64,000 nt of DNA from Sulfitobacter albidus (GTDB lineage: Bacteria; Pseudomonadota; Alphaproteobacteria; Rhodobacterales; Rhodobacteraceae), in assembly GCF_018200035.1 (NCBI RefSeq), contig NZ_CP073581.1:1670501-1734500 (forward strand). The letters are read 5' to 3'. Below are positions 27,100 through 35,865 of the stretch, one piece after another. The position numbers were made by a program, and so were the translations under genes. The notes beneath the pieces are model-generated. The model was not told the DNA's origin, searched no databases, and saw only the letters and a program-made list of their open reading frames with translations. The first letter of the stretch is position 1. Each line of letters opens with the position of its first letter.

Positions 27100-27741
27100 A
27101 TGACACAGACCACATTGATCACCGGCGCTTCGCGCGGCCTTGGCGCCGCATTGGCCGAGGCACTGGCCCCCGCCCACCACATCATCGCCGTGGGCCGCAC
27201 CGTCGGCGCGCTCGAAGAGCTTGACGACCGGATCAAGGCAAAGGGCGGCGAGGCGACGCTCGCCCCGATGAACGTGACCGACGCGGGCGCGATGCAGACG
27301 CTCTGCCGGGGAATCTTTGATCGCTGGGGGTCCTTGGATCTTTGGATCCATTGCGCGGTGCACGCCGCCCCGATGACGCCCACGCCGCATGTGGACGAAC
27401 GCGATTTTGCCAAATCGCTTGACAGCAATGTCACCGCGACCGCCCGGCTCATCACCTATGTGGCGCCTTTGCTGGGCACCGAGGGGCGCGCGGTATTCTT
27501 TGACGACCCACAAGCCGGGCAGAAGTTCTTTGCCAGCTATGGCGCGTCCAAATCCGCGCAGATGGCCCTGGCACGCAGCTGGCAGGCCGAGAGCGCGCGC
27601 ACCGGCCCGCGCATCGACATCGCCACTCCGGTGCCGATGCCCACGGCCACCCGCGCGCGTTTCTACCCCGGTGAGGACCGCGCGCGCCTCACCGACTGCC
27701 ACACAGAGGCCGCCCGGATCATCGCGGAGCTTGGCCTCTGA
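27100..27741 (+). CDS. SDR-family oxidoreductase
   Basis: 213-aa short-chain dehydrogenase/reductase. The NAD(P)-binding loop is LITGASRGLGAALAEAL at the N-terminus; the catalytic YGASKSAQ (Tyr-x-x-x-Lys) lies near residues 147-154. The usual NNAG motif is replaced by HCAVHAA, and the catalytic Ser is not obvious (VFFDDPQAGQKFF), so activity may be altered. It is slightly shorter than typical SDRs (about 250 aa). No ribosome site is seen; a promoter-like pair ends 5 nt upstream. The substrate is unknown. Confidence 0.82.
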   Translation: MTQTTLITGASRGLGAALAEALAPAHHIIAVGRTVGALEELDDRIKAKGGEATLAPMNVTDAGAMQTLCRGIFDRWGSLDLWIHCAVHAAPMTPTPHVDERDFAKSLDSNVTATARLITYVAPLLGTEGRAVFFDDPQAGQKFFASYGASKSAQMALARSWQAESARTGPRIDIATPVPMPTATRARFYPGEDRARLTDCHTEAARIIAELGL

Positions 27742-27801
27742 GCGCTTGCCCGCCCCCGTCCCCGCGTCTATCACGGGGGCAAGCAGCATCACGGGGGCCC
27801 C

Positions 27802-28587
27802 ATGCGCATTCTCATCACCAATGACGACGGCATCAACGCCCCCGGCCTTGCCGTTCTCAAAGGCATCGCCGACACGCTCGCGGGCCCGGACGGCGAAGTC
27901 TGGACAGTCGCGCCCGCGTTTGAACAATCGGGCGTCGGCCACTGCATCAACTACACCAAACCCACCCTCATCACCGAGCTTGAGCCGCGCCGCTACATGG
28001 TCGAAGGATCGCCCGCCGACTGCGTGCTCTGCGCGCTCTACGATCCGATGGCCGAGGCGAAGCCGGACCTGATCCTGTCGGGCGTGAACCGGGGCAATAA
28101 CGCGGCTGAAAACACGCTTTATTCCGGCACCATCGGCGCCTGTATCGAGGCGGCGTTGCAGGGCTATCCCACCATTGCGCTGTCGCAATTCTATGGCCCC
28201 GACAACCGCGATCTGGATGACCCGTTCGAGGCGGCGGTGGCGCATGGCGCCGACGTCTGCCGCCGCATCCTCGCGCAGCCGGGGGCCGAGGCACACGGCT
28301 ACTCATTGTTCTGGAACGTCAACTTTCCGCCCGTCGCCGCCAAGGACGTTCGCGGCATCCGCGCCGCCCATCAGGGCCGCCGCCCCGGCGTGAATTTCCA
28401 CACTGTCGCCCAAGACGCCCCCAACGGGCGGCGGTTCCTGTGGATCGGCGGCGGCGATCAGCGCGTGCCCCCCGCGCCCGGCACCGATGCGGCGGTCAAC
28501 CTAGACGGCTATATCTCGGTCACGCCCATGCGCGCGGATCTCACGGCGGCGGATGTGCTGCCCAGCCTCGACAGCCTAAACACATGA
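27802..28587 (+). CDS. surE: 5'/3'-nucleotidase SurE
   Basis: Metal-dependent nucleoside monophosphatase linked to stationary-phase survival. 261 aa. The metal site [16 protein letters not shown] at the N-terminus, [13 protein letters not shown] and [21 protein letters not shown] (split: [17 protein letters not shown] then TIGA) are all conserved. It overlaps pcm by 4 nt (ATGA), the widely conserved surE-pcm-nlpD order. Confidence 0.96.
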   Translation: MRILITNDDGINAPGLAVLKGIADTLAGPDGEVWTVAPAFEQSGVGHCINYTKPTLITELEPRRYMVEGSPADCVLCALYDPMAEAKPDLILSGVNRGNNAAENTLYSGTIGACIEAALQGYPTIALSQFYGPDNRDLDDPFEAAVAHGADVCRRILAQPGAEAHGYSLFWNVNFPPVAAKDVRGIRAAHQGRRPGVNFHTVAQDAPNGRRFLWIGGGDQRVPPAPGTDAAVNLDGYISVTPMRADLTAADVLPSLDSLNT

Positions 28588-29243
28588 CCGACGGCGCCCC
28601 CGGCTCGGACGCGGAACGCAAGATGCAGTTCCTCTATGCCCTGCGGTCGAAGGGCGTCACCGACAAGCGCGTGCTGGAGGCGATGGAGTGGGTCGACCGC
28701 GGCCCCTTCATCCGCGGCATCTTTGCCGAGCGCGCGTATGAGGACATGCCCCTGCCCATCGCCTGCGGCCAGACGATCAGCCAGCCGTCGGTCGTGGGAC
28801 TGATGACGCAGGCGCTTCAGGTCAGCCCGCGCGACAAGGTGCTCGAGGTCGGCACCGGCTCGGGCTATCAGGCGGCGATCCTCGCGCGGCTGGCGCGCCG
28901 GGTCTACACCGTCGATCGCCACCGCCGTCTCGTGCGCGAGGCGCGCGAGGTCTTTGACAGTCTGGGGCTGGTCAATATCACCGCGATTTCGGGCGACGGC
29001 AGCTTTGGCCTGCCCGAACAGGCGCCCTTTGACCGCATCATCGTGACCGCCGCCGCCGAAGACCCGCCCGGCCCCCTGCTCGCCCAGCTCAAGGAAGGCG
29101 GCATCATGGTGGTCCCCGTGGGCCAATCGGACGCGGTTCAGCACCTCATTCGTGTGCGAAAAACCGCCGATGGGCTGGAATATGACGAATTACGGCCCGT
29201 ACGCTTCGTGCCCCTTCTCGAAGGCTTGGGTAAAGACACATAA
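28584..29243 (+). CDS. pcm: Protein-L-isoaspartate O-methyltransferase
   Basis: Repairs isoaspartyl residues in aged proteins with SAM. 219 aa. [19 protein letters not shown], motif [17 protein letters not shown] and the [17 protein letters not shown] block are the family hallmarks. The start at 28584 overlaps the surE stop; the longer frame from 28440 lies inside surE. Together with SurE it belongs to a damage-repair and survival operon. Confidence 0.96.
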   Translation: MTDGAPGSDAERKMQFLYALRSKGVTDKRVLEAMEWVDRGPFIRGIFAERAYEDMPLPIACGQTISQPSVVGLMTQALQVSPRDKVLEVGTGSGYQAAILARLARRVYTVDRHRRLVREAREVFDSLGLVNITAISGDGSFGLPEQAPFDRIIVTAAAEDPPGPLLAQLKEGGIMVVPVGQSDAVQHLIRVRKTADGLEYDELRPVRFVPLLEGLGKDT

Positions 29244-29303
29244 TCTGGTAGTGTACCCGCAACGTCCGACAACAGGGCGACAGGCAGTGATGAGGACCCA
29301 TCC

Positions 29304-30548
29304 ATGACAGCGATTTCGCGCCGCCCCACGCGGCTGACCCTTCTTGCAGGTGCCGCCTGCGTGAGCCTTGCCGGCTGTGCCGAGCCGCTTGATTTCGATC
29401 TGCGCGGCCTTGGCGGCGGATTTACCACAGCAAACGCGGTTCAGGCGCCGCTCGCCGACCGTCCGCAGCCCGACGACCGCGGCGTGATCTCCTACCCCAA
29501 CTATCAGGTGGCCGTGGCGCGGCGCGGTGACACGCTGCGCGATGTGGCCACGCGCGTGGGCCTTGATGCCGCGCAACTGGCCAGCTTCAACGGCATAGAC
29601 GCCGATGTCGCCCTGCGCCGCGATGAAATCATCGCGCTGCCCGCCCGCGTGGCAGAACCCTCCCCCGCCACCGGCGCGCGCGCCACTGGCCCGATCCAGC
29701 CGGTCGACATCAACGCAGTCGCAGGCGGTGCCATTGACCGCGTGCCTGCCACGCCCGGCGTGCAGACCGCAGCACTTGAGCCTGCGCCCACACCCGCAGC
29801 GCCCCGGCGCCAGACCGGCAACGAGCCCATCCGCCACAAGGTCGAGCGGGGCGAGACCGCCTTTACCATCGCGCGCCTCTACGGTGTGCCCGCCGCCTCG
29901 CTTGCCGAATGGAACGGGCTCGGCGCCGATTTTGCGATCCGCGCGGGGCAGTTCCTGCTGATCCCCGTGGCCCAGCAGCAGCCGCCCCGGCGCGCGCCCG
30001 CCCCTACGGTAGAGGCAACGCCGGCCCCCGGACAGGGCTCCGCCACGCCGACACCGCCGTCGGCGACCAAGCCGTTGCCCGCCGAAAAAGTCGCCCCCGC
30101 CGCCGAGGCCGCACCGGCGCCGACGCAACAGGCCGCCAAACCAGCCGAGCCGCCCAAGCCCGTGGCCGACGTAGGCAAAACCACGCAAACCGCCAAGGCA
30201 GGCAAGCTTCTGCGTCCCGTCAGCGGCACGATCATCCGCGACTATGCCAAGGGCAAGAATGAAGGCATCAACATCAAGGCCGCCCCCGGCACCGCCGTCA
30301 AGGCAGCTGACGCAGGCACTGTTGCGGCCATCACCAAAAGCGGCGATGGCATCCCGATCGTTGTGGTGCGCCACGCGGGCAATCTGCTGACCGTCTACGC
30401 CAATGTGACGGACGTGAGCGTCAAGAAAGGCGATAGCGTCAGCCGTGGGCAAAGCATCGCAAAACTCCGCAGCGGCGACGACAGCTTTGTGCATTTCGAG
30501 GTGCGTGAAGGTTTCGACAGCGTCGATCCCAACACCTTCCTGAATTAG
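29304..30548 (+). CDS. NlpD-like lipoprotein: two LysM repeats and degenerate M23 domain
   Basis: 414 aa. A lipoprotein signal with lipobox SLAGC (Cys near residue 24) is followed by one LysM at about 65-110 (VARRGDTLRDVATRVGL), a second at about 175-222 (HKVERGETAFTIARLYGVP), a long Ala/Pro linker, and a C-terminal LytM/M23 domain (about 312-410). The zinc-binding HxGxD motif is replaced by NEGIN, and only one His of the last HxH remains (FVHFEV), so it should be non-catalytic. By analogy with NlpD it would activate an amidase at the septum. It follows surE-pcm after 60 bp. Confidence 0.88.
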   Translation: MTAISRRPTRLTLLAGAACVSLAGCAEPLDFDLRGLGGGFTTANAVQAPLADRPQPDDRGVISYPNYQVAVARRGDTLRDVATRVGLDAAQLASFNGIDADVALRRDEIIALPARVAEPSPATGARATGPIQPVDINAVAGGAIDRVPATPGVQTAALEPAPTPAAPRRQTGNEPIRHKVERGETAFTIARLYGVPAASLAEWNGLGADFAIRAGQFLLIPVAQQQPPRRAPAPTVEATPAPGQGSATPTPPSATKPLPAEKVAPAAEAAPAPTQQAAKPAEPPKPVADVGKTTQTAKAGKLLRPVSGTIIRDYAKGKNEGINIKAAPGTAVKAADAGTVAAITKSGDGIPIVVVRHAGNLLTVYANVTDVSVKKGDSVSRGQSIAKLRSGDDSFVHFEVREGFDSVDPNTFLN

Positions 30549-30560
30549 CGTCGCGCGGGG

Positions 30561-31403
30561 CTAGCGCAGCGCGATGCCCCGCCGTCCGGCCAGATCCACA
30601 AAATACTGCCACGCAACCCGGCCCGACCGGCTTCCGCGCGTGGCCTGCCATTCGATCGCCTCGGCGCGCAGGTCGTCGTCGCTGATCTCGACCCCGTGGG
30701 CGTCGCAATAGCCCCGGATCATCGCCAGATACTGATCCTGATCGCAGGCGTGAAAGCCGAGCCACAGGCCAAAGCGGTCCGACAGCGACACCTTCTCCTC
30801 CACCGCCTCGCCCGGATTAATGCCCGAGCCGCGCTCGTTCTCGATCATGTCGCGGGGCATCAGATGGCGCCGGTTGGACGTGGCATAGAGCACGACATTC
30901 TCCGGCCGCCCCTCGATCCCGCCGTCCAGAACGGCCTTGAGCGATTTATACTGCGCGTCGTCGTGGCCAAAGCTCAGATCATCGCAAAACAGGATAAACC
31001 GCGCGTCCGCCCCGCGCAGATGGTTCAGCAAGCGCCCGACCGACGGCAAATCCTCGCGCTGCAGTTCGATGATCTTAAGCTGCGGAAGTTCGGCATGAAC
31101 CTCGGCGTGCACCGCCTTGACCACGCTCGATTTTCCCATCCCGCGCGCGCCCCAGAGAAGCGCGTTATTCGCCGCAAACCCCTGTGCAAACGCCCGCGTG
31201 TTGGCCAGCAGCGTGTCGCGCGCCCGGTCGATACCGACCAGCAGGCCCAGATCCACGCGAGAGACCTGTGCCACCGGCTCCAACCGATCCGGTGCGGTGT
31301 GCCAGACGAACCCCGCGCCGGCGTCGAAGTCCGGAGCGGCCAGCGGCGCCGGTGCCATCCGCTCCAGCGCCGCCGCGATCCGCTCCATCGGATCGGTCGT
31401 CAT
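30561..31403 (-). CDS. AAA-type ATP-binding protein, DUF815
   Basis: 280 aa. Walker A is LLWGARGMGKSSVVKAV (about residues 82-98), Walker B is FILFCDDLSFG, and the sensor is VVLYATSNRRHLMPRDM, all characteristic of DUF815 ATPases. The family's role is unknown. The start overlaps the tatC stop by 4 nt (ATGA), so it is translated with the Tat translocase operon; whether it assists Tat is only a contextual guess. Convergent with the nlpD-like gene, with no clear terminator in the 12-bp gap. Confidence 0.9.
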   Translation of the reverse strand: MTTDPMERIAAALERMAPAPLAAPDFDAGAGFVWHTAPDRLEPVAQVSRVDLGLLVGIDRARDTLLANTRAFAQGFAANNALLWGARGMGKSSVVKAVHAEVHAELPQLKIIELQREDLPSVGRLLNHLRGADARFILFCDDLSFGHDDAQYKSLKAVLDGGIEGRPENVVLYATSNRRHLMPRDMIENERGSGINPGEAVEEKVSLSDRFGLWLGFHACDQDQYLAMIRGYCDAHGVEISDDDLRAEAIEWQATRGSRSGRVAWQYFVDLAGRRGIALR

Positions 31404-32302
31404 TCCTTGCGGTCCTCGACAATCGGCTCCTCGGGGTCGACGTCGTCCAGGTACTCGTCCTCGTCGTCGTAATACCCATCCGCGCGCAGCTGCGCCTCGC
31501 GCTTGCGGTCAACCCGCGCCACCAGCCAGATCGAAATCTCATACAGCCCGTAGACCACCACAAACAGGATCAGCTGCGTGACCACATCGGGTGGCGTCAC
31601 TAGCGCGGCCAGCAAAAGGATGCCCACAACGGCGTATTTGCGCACGTTGCCAAGCCCTTCGGCATTGACCAGACCGGCCTTGCCCATCAGCGTCAGCAAT
31701 ACGGGAAGCTGAAAGCACAGCCCGAAGGCCACGATCATTTTCAGCGTGATATCAAGGCTTTCGTTCACCTTCCCCTGGAAGACGATGTCGATGCCTGATT
31801 TTCGCGGCGCCTGCCCCTCGACGACAAGCGCCGTCAGGATCGACGCCGCGTCCGAGAAGCCAAGGAAGAACTGCATCGCCAGCGGCACAACCACGTAATG
31901 CGCAAACGCCGCCCCCATCAGGAACAGCACCGGCGAGGCGATCAGGAACGGCAGGAACGCGTTCTTTTCCTGCCGGTACAGCCCCGGCGCCACAAAGCGC
32001 CACAGCTGCGTGGCAATGACCGGAAAGCTGATTGCAAGACCGCCCACCATCGAGATGCGTATGAGGGTAAAGAAATACTCCTGCGGCGCGGTGTACTGCA
32101 TCACCGGATTGGGATTGCCCAGATTGCGCATCGTCTTTTCAATCGGCACCAGCAGGAAATCGAGGATCGCACTGCCAAAGCTGAAACAGATCACCATGCC
32201 CACGATAAACGCCAGAACCGCACGAATGAGGCGCGTGCGCAGCTCCGCCAGATGCTCGATCAGCGGGGCGGTGCTGTCGTCGATATCGTCCGTTGCACTC
32301 AT
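31400..32302 (-). CDS. tatC: Sec-independent protein translocase TatC
   Basis: Receptor subunit for twin-arginine substrates. 300 aa with six hydrophobic segments. The N-terminal [16 protein letters not shown] is the family signature, with the conserved [19 protein letters not shown] following. The acidic C-terminal tail (about 280-300: [15 protein letters not shown]) is unusual in charge. It overlaps tatB by 4 nt and DUF815 by 4 nt. Confidence 0.96.
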   Translation of the reverse strand: MSATDDIDDSTAPLIEHLAELRTRLIRAVLAFIVGMVICFSFGSAILDFLLVPIEKTMRNLGNPNPVMQYTAPQEYFFTLIRISMVGGLAISFPVIATQLWRFVAPGLYRQEKNAFLPFLIASPVLFLMGAAFAHYVVVPLAMQFFLGFSDAASILTALVVEGQAPRKSGIDIVFQGKVNESLDITLKMIVAFGLCFQLPVLLTLMGKAGLVNAEGLGNVRKYAVVGILLLAALVTPPDVVTQLILFVVVYGLYEISIWLVARVDRKREAQLRADGYYDDEDEYLDDVDPEEPIVEDRKE

Positions 32303-32760
32303 GTCTTGTCCGCCTCGGGGGTCTCTTTGAGCGATGCCTCCATGGCATCCGCCCGCTCCAGCGCTTCCTGCGCCTCGCGGGCCTTGCGCTCTGCCGCGGC
32401 GCGGGCTGTGGCGGCCTGGATCTTGGCCGCATCCGCCTTGCGCTGCGCCGACAGCTTGCCGGTCTCGCTTTCGGGGTCGAGATCGGCCAGCGATTTGCCG
32501 GCCTCTTTCACCCCGTCCATGGCAGCGCCCACCGGATTGGTGGCCGCCTTCAGCGATTTGTTCAGATCCGTGCTCATCTGGCGCACGCCGGATTGATCGG
32601 CGGCGTCGTTCATCGCGCTGGAAAATTCCCGCGCCATGCCCTTTGCCTTGCCGACAAACTGCCCGACACGGCGAAAGAGTACCGGCAGATCCTTGGGGCC
32701 CACGACGATCAACGCCACGATCCCCACGACCAGCATCTCGGTCCAGCCCAGATCGAACAT
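32299..32760 (-). CDS. tatB: Sec-independent protein translocase TatB
   Basis: 153 aa. One N-terminal membrane helix ([22 protein letters not shown]) is followed by the FG-like hinge and amphipathic helix ([18 protein letters not shown]), then a charged, probably helical tail ([16 protein letters not shown]). It overlaps tatC by ATGA and follows tatA after 6 bp. It hands Tat substrates to TatC. Confidence 0.94.
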   Translation of the reverse strand: MFDLGWTEMLVVGIVALIVVGPKDLPVLFRRVGQFVGKAKGMAREFSSAMNDAADQSGVRQMSTDLNKSLKAATNPVGAAMDGVKEAGKSLADLDPESETGKLSAQRKADAAKIQAATARAAAERKAREAQEALERADAMEASLKETPEADKT

Positions 32761-32766
32761 GGCGGC

Positions 32767-32988
32767 TTACACCTTGTCCTTGGTCTCGACGTCGGGCTGC
32801 GGCGTCGAGGCGATCTCGGCCGTTTCCTCGTCTTTCAGCTCCTGTTCGCCCTCGCTGATGCCTTTCTTGAAGCTTGTGATGCCCTTGCCCACTTCGCCCA
32901 TCAGCGACGAAATCTTGCCGCGCCCGAAAAGCACCAGCACCACGACCGCGATCAGCAGAAGACCCGGCAGACCGATATTGTTCAACAT
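32767..32988 (-). CDS. tatA: Sec-independent protein translocase TatA
   Basis: 73 aa. The membrane helix [21 protein letters not shown] ends in the FGRGK hinge; an amphipathic helix ([19 protein letters not shown]) and an acidic tail follow. It forms the Tat pore. The start at 32988 has GGGAGA 6 nt upstream; the longer frame to 33144 is spurious. First gene of tatA-tatB-tatC-DUF815, divergent from the YafY regulator. Confidence 0.94.
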   Translation of the reverse strand: MLNNIGLPGLLLIAVVVLVLFGRGKISSLMGEVGKGITSFKKGISEGEQELKDEETAEIASTPQPDVETKDKV

Positions 32989-33124
32989 TGCATTTCTCCC
33001 ATGCGTAGCGTCAGGCGCCCAAGCGCCCCCTCCTCGCCTGTCTATGCGCCAATGCTGCATTGCAAAAGCCCGCCCCGCCAGATTAGCACACCGCCGCCTT
33101 CGGTTTTGCCGATCCGCAAGCCCC

Positions 33125-33155
33125 TTGCGCGGCACTCCTGACAAGTTTATGTCAG
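33125..33155 (+). promoter_or_regulatory. Promoter and palindromic operator of the YafY-type regulator
   Basis: TTGCGC (33125-33130) and TATGTC (33148-33153) are 17 bp apart. A perfect palindrome, CTGACA-agttta-TGTCAG (33138-33155), covers the -10 and lies 21 bp before the regulator's ATG. This placement fits autorepression. Confidence 0.55.
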
Positions 33156-33176
33156 TATCTTTCTTTGGAAGACAGC

Positions 33177-33830
33177 ATGCCCCGCGCCGACCGCCTCTAC
33201 CAAATCATGCAGATCCTGCGCGACGCGCGGGTCCATACCGCCGAGGAATTGGCAGACAGGCTGGGCGTCTCAATGCGCACGCTCTACCGCGATATGGAGA
33301 GGCTCGTTGATGCCGGTTTCGAGGTCGAAGCGATCCGTGGCACCGGCTACCGCGCGGGCAAACTGACGCATCTGCCGCCGGTTTCGCTGACCGAAAAGGA
33401 ACTCGAAGCCCTCAATCTTGGCCTCGCCATCGCGGCAGAATTGGCGGACCCGACCCTGAAATCCGCCATCGCCAGCCTGAATGGAAAACTGGACAAGGCC
33501 CTGCCCCAGGCGCTTGCAGATGCCGCGCAGGCACGCACGCTCATGGCGACCCCCTTCTCCGACACCGCCCGTGGATTTGCCTTCCTTGCGCCGCTGCGTG
33601 CAGCGCTTGCCGCGCGCCAAAAGCTACGCATCACCTACACCGATACGACTGGCGCGGTCACCACACGCACCGTTCATCCGCTTGAGGTAAGCTATTGGGG
33701 CCGGATCTGGTCTCTGCACGCCTGGTGCGAAACGACACAAGCGCAACAGACGTTCCGCCTTGATCTGATGCAATCCGCAACACCTCTCGCGGAACTTTTC
33801 GACCCGCCGGCTACAAGCGCCCGATCGTAG
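33177..33830 (+). CDS. YafY-type transcriptional regulator (HTH + WYL)
   Basis: 217 aa. The N-terminal winged helix [16 protein letters not shown], then [20 protein letters not shown] (HTH_11), is followed by a WYL domain from about residue 125 ([33 protein letters not shown]). WYL regulators sense small ligands or nucleotides. The start at 33177 has GGAAG 6 nt upstream. A perfect palindrome overlaps its -10, suggesting self-control. No operon partner downstream; divergent from tatA. Confidence 0.88.
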   Translation: MPRADRLYQIMQILRDARVHTAEELADRLGVSMRTLYRDMERLVDAGFEVEAIRGTGYRAGKLTHLPPVSLTEKELEALNLGLAIAAELADPTLKSAIASLNGKLDKALPQALADAAQARTLMATPFSDTARGFAFLAPLRAALAARQKLRITYTDTTGAVTTRTVHPLEVSYWGRIWSLHAWCETTQAQQTFRLDLMQSATPLAELFDPPATSARS

Positions 33831-33848
33831 CGTTTGCCGTCCAATGGC

Positions 33849-33872
33849 CCCTGCACCCTTTCAAAAATACCT
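33849..33872 (+). repeat. Dispersed 24-bp repeat, copy 2
   Basis: Identical to copy 1 over the core TGCACCCTTTC and AAAAATACCT. It lies 18 bp after the YafY stop and faces the inverted copy 3 across 85 bp. The remainder of the 33831-34018 gap shows no gene. Confidence 0.7.
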
Positions 33873-33957
33873 AATGCACCCTCTCACCCCTCGCAGGCAC
33901 TTCAATTTTCTGACGCCGTGAACAGCCGACGCCCCGCCTCGGTGGTCTGTGGTGAAT

Positions 33958-33980
33958 AGGTATTTGTGAAAGGGTGCAGG
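33958..33980 (-). repeat. Dispersed 24-bp repeat, copy 3 (inverted)
   Basis: On the minus strand it reads TGCACCCTTTC then ACAAATACCT, one base different from copies 1 and 2. Together with copy 2 it forms an inverted pair without a transposase between. Confidence 0.65.
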
Positions 33981-34018
33981 AGGGCCTGGCGCGCTCATGG
34001 GCGGGTGTCGGAGCTCGA

Positions 34019-34378
34019 TCAGCTGTCTTTGAGACGCCAGGCGGTTTCCGGCGGCAGGAAAGCTTCTACTGCCGCCTGGGCGATGACGATGGTCTCCCCG
34101 TTGGCAGAGACGTTGAGGCCTCCTTTAACCCCGGTGACCTCGGCCCGGCCCCTTGGGAGCGTGGCGCGCAAGGCGTCCAGATCCAATTTGTTCGGCTCCT
34201 GAACGCCAACGGTGACCTGCACGCGCATCGCATCATAGCTTTGGCCGGTGACGCCAAAAATCGGCAGCGAAGAATGTCGGAAGGCATCTTCGATGGCCCG
34301 GCGGGCGGCCTTGGTGTAGTCCATGCCGTGAAGGTCATTGCCCATGCCCATTTCGATGATCAATCGCTGTTCAGTCAT
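34019..34378 (-). CDS. Lin0512-family protein A
   Basis: 119 aa. It begins with the family pattern RLIIEMGMGNDLHGMDYTKAARRAIEDA, followed by DAMRVQVTVGVQEPNKLDLDALRATLPRG and a glycine-rich GVKGGLNV strand. It is a paralogue of the next gene (same order: EMGMG/EFGMG, DYT-AAKRA, VTVGVQ/LDVGVQ, P-K-D-DAL). The function of Lin0512 proteins is unknown. The start overlaps the end of paralogue B by 8 nt. Last gene of the symporter-ABC-Lin0512 operon. Confidence 0.82.
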   Translation of the reverse strand: MTEQRLIIEMGMGNDLHGMDYTKAARRAIEDAFRHSSLPIFGVTGQSYDAMRVQVTVGVQEPNKLDLDALRATLPRGRAEVTGVKGGLNVSANGETIVIAQAAVEAFLPPETAWRLKDS

Positions 34379-34721
34379 CGGCCCGCTCCATGTCGAAACC
34401 GACGCAAAGCGCCACATTGGCCATGATCGTCGGGTTTCCCTCTCCCTCCGGGCGCGGCACGTCGAGGCCGCCCTGCGCCACGTTCACGGTGACATGGCCG
34501 TAGGGAAATACGGCCTTCAACGCGTCCCGATCGACCTTTTCGGGGTGTTGCACACCCACATCCAGGGTGATGCGCATGTCCTCTTTGTCAAAGCCGAAAA
34601 GCTCCGCAAGGTTGATCGAATTGTGCCACAGCGCGTCCTGCACCGCCCGCTTGGCCGCCTGCGTATAGTCGCCGCGCCGCAGCGAGGTGCCCATGCCGAA
34701 TTCCACAAGTAGCGTTTGCAT
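34371..34721 (-). CDS. Lin0512-family protein B
   Basis: 116 aa, paralogue of protein A. LLVEFGMGTSLRRGDYTQAAKRAVQDALWHNSINL, broken here into its two halves (LLVEFGMGTSLRRGDYT and QAAKRAVQDALWHNS), is followed by MRITLDVGVQHPEKVDRDAL. The ATG at 34721 is 7 nt from AAGGA, better spaced than the adjacent ATG at 34724. It starts 10 bp after the ABC ATPase. Function unknown; the pair may form a heteromer, as the two genes overlap. Confidence 0.82.
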   Translation of the reverse strand: MQTLLVEFGMGTSLRRGDYTQAAKRAVQDALWHNSINLAELFGFDKEDMRITLDVGVQHPEKVDRDALKAVFPYGHVTVNVAQGGLDVPRPEGEGNPTIMANVALCVGFDMERADD

Positions 34722-34731
34722 CATCTCTTCC

Positions 34732-35829
34732 TTAACTCGGCGCCGCACCGCTGCGTGCAAAGACGAAACACCGGTCGCGCGGCACGGTCAACCACATCAC
34801 CGTGCCGGGCTGGGGCAGGAACACGTTGGGAATCGTCGCACTCAGCGTCGTGCCACCCTCGTCCAGCACAAATTCCACAAGGCTTTCGTTGCCCATGAAG
34901 CGCGCCCGCACAACCTTGGCCCGCGCCGGCGTGCCGTCCTTGGCCGTGGGCAACGGGCCGCGCCCGCCCCGGTCGAAATCGATGCGCAGATGCTGCGGGC
35001 GAAAGACGATATCCACCGGCGTGCCTTCGGCCAGTCCGGGTGCCAGGAAGCGGCCAAAGGGGGTCAGCGCCAGTGCGCCGTTGACCGTCGCCGGGATCAC
35101 ATTCGCGTCCGAGAAGAACGACACCGATGCCAGATCGACGGGCCGGGTATAGAGGTTGTAAGGCGCGCCCTGCTGAACGATCCGCCCGTCGCGCATCAGC
35201 GCGATCTCGTCGGCCATGCGCATCGCCTCTTCGGGCTCATGAGTGACCAGCAGCACGGCGGTATCCTCATCCTTGAGGATGCGCAGCGTGTCGTCGCGGA
35301 TCCCGTCGCGCAGCCGGTTGTCGAGGCCCGAGAACGGCTCGTCCATCAGCATCACCTTGGGGCGCGGGGCCAGCGCGCGGGCGAGTGCGACGCGTTGCTG
35401 CTCTCCCCCCGACAGCTGGTGCGGATAGGCGTTGATGTATTGCGACAGCGACACACGCTCCAAAAGCTCAGCTGCGCGCGCGTGCCGCTCCGCGCGCGGC
35501 AGTTTGCGCAACCCGTAGGCCACGTTGTCGCCCACGGACAGATGCGGAAACAGGGCAAAGTCCTGAAACATCAGCCCGATCTCGCGCCGTTCCGGCGGCA
35601 CGCGCGTGACCGTGTCGCAGATGAGATTGCCGTCGACGTGGATCGTGCCACTGTCCTGCATCTCGACCCCGGCGATGAGGCGCAGCGTCGTGGATTTGCC
35701 GCAGCCCGAGGGCCCCAAAAGGCAGGTCACCTGCCCCGGCATGATCTTGAGGCTCACATCATCGACAACCGCGCGCCCGTCAAAGGCGCGTTTGAGGTTG
35801 CGGATTTCCAGACGGGGCGTCTCGGGCAA
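34732..35829 (-). CDS. ABC transporter ATP-binding protein, FbpC/PotA-like
   Basis: 365 aa. Walker A is LLGPSGCGKSTTLRLIAG, the Q loop is GLMFQDFALFPHLS, the signature is LSGGEQQRVALARAL, Walker B is KVMLMDEPFSGLD, and the H loop is LLVTHEPEEA. A C-terminal TOBE region (about 240-365; VDIVFRPQHLRIDF) is typical of importers for iron, polyamines or thiamine. No permease or binding protein is adjacent; the neighbour 36 bp upstream is a sodium:solute symporter. Either the partners are elsewhere or the ATPase has another role here. Confidence 0.9.
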   Translation of the reverse strand: MPETPRLEIRNLKRAFDGRAVVDDVSLKIMPGQVTCLLGPSGCGKSTTLRLIAGVEMQDSGTIHVDGNLICDTVTRVPPERREIGLMFQDFALFPHLSVGDNVAYGLRKLPRAERHARAAELLERVSLSQYINAYPHQLSGGEQQRVALARALAPRPKVMLMDEPFSGLDNRLRDGIRDDTLRILKDEDTAVLLVTHEPEEAMRMADEIALMRDGRIVQQGAPYNLYTRPVDLASVSFFSDANVIPATVNGALALTPFGRFLAPGLAEGTPVDIVFRPQHLRIDFDRGGRGPLPTAKDGTPARAKVVRARFMGNESLVEFVLDEGGTTLSATIPNVFLPQPGTVMWLTVPRDRCFVFARSGAAPS

Positions 35830-35865
35830 GGCGTTTATCCGATGTTTTTACTCGGGCATCGCCTA

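Noticed and set aside
33849..33980. A small insertion sequence or MITE bounded by the inverted 24-bp repeats
   Set aside because: No target duplication seen, no coding content, and the same repeat occurs singly at two other places.
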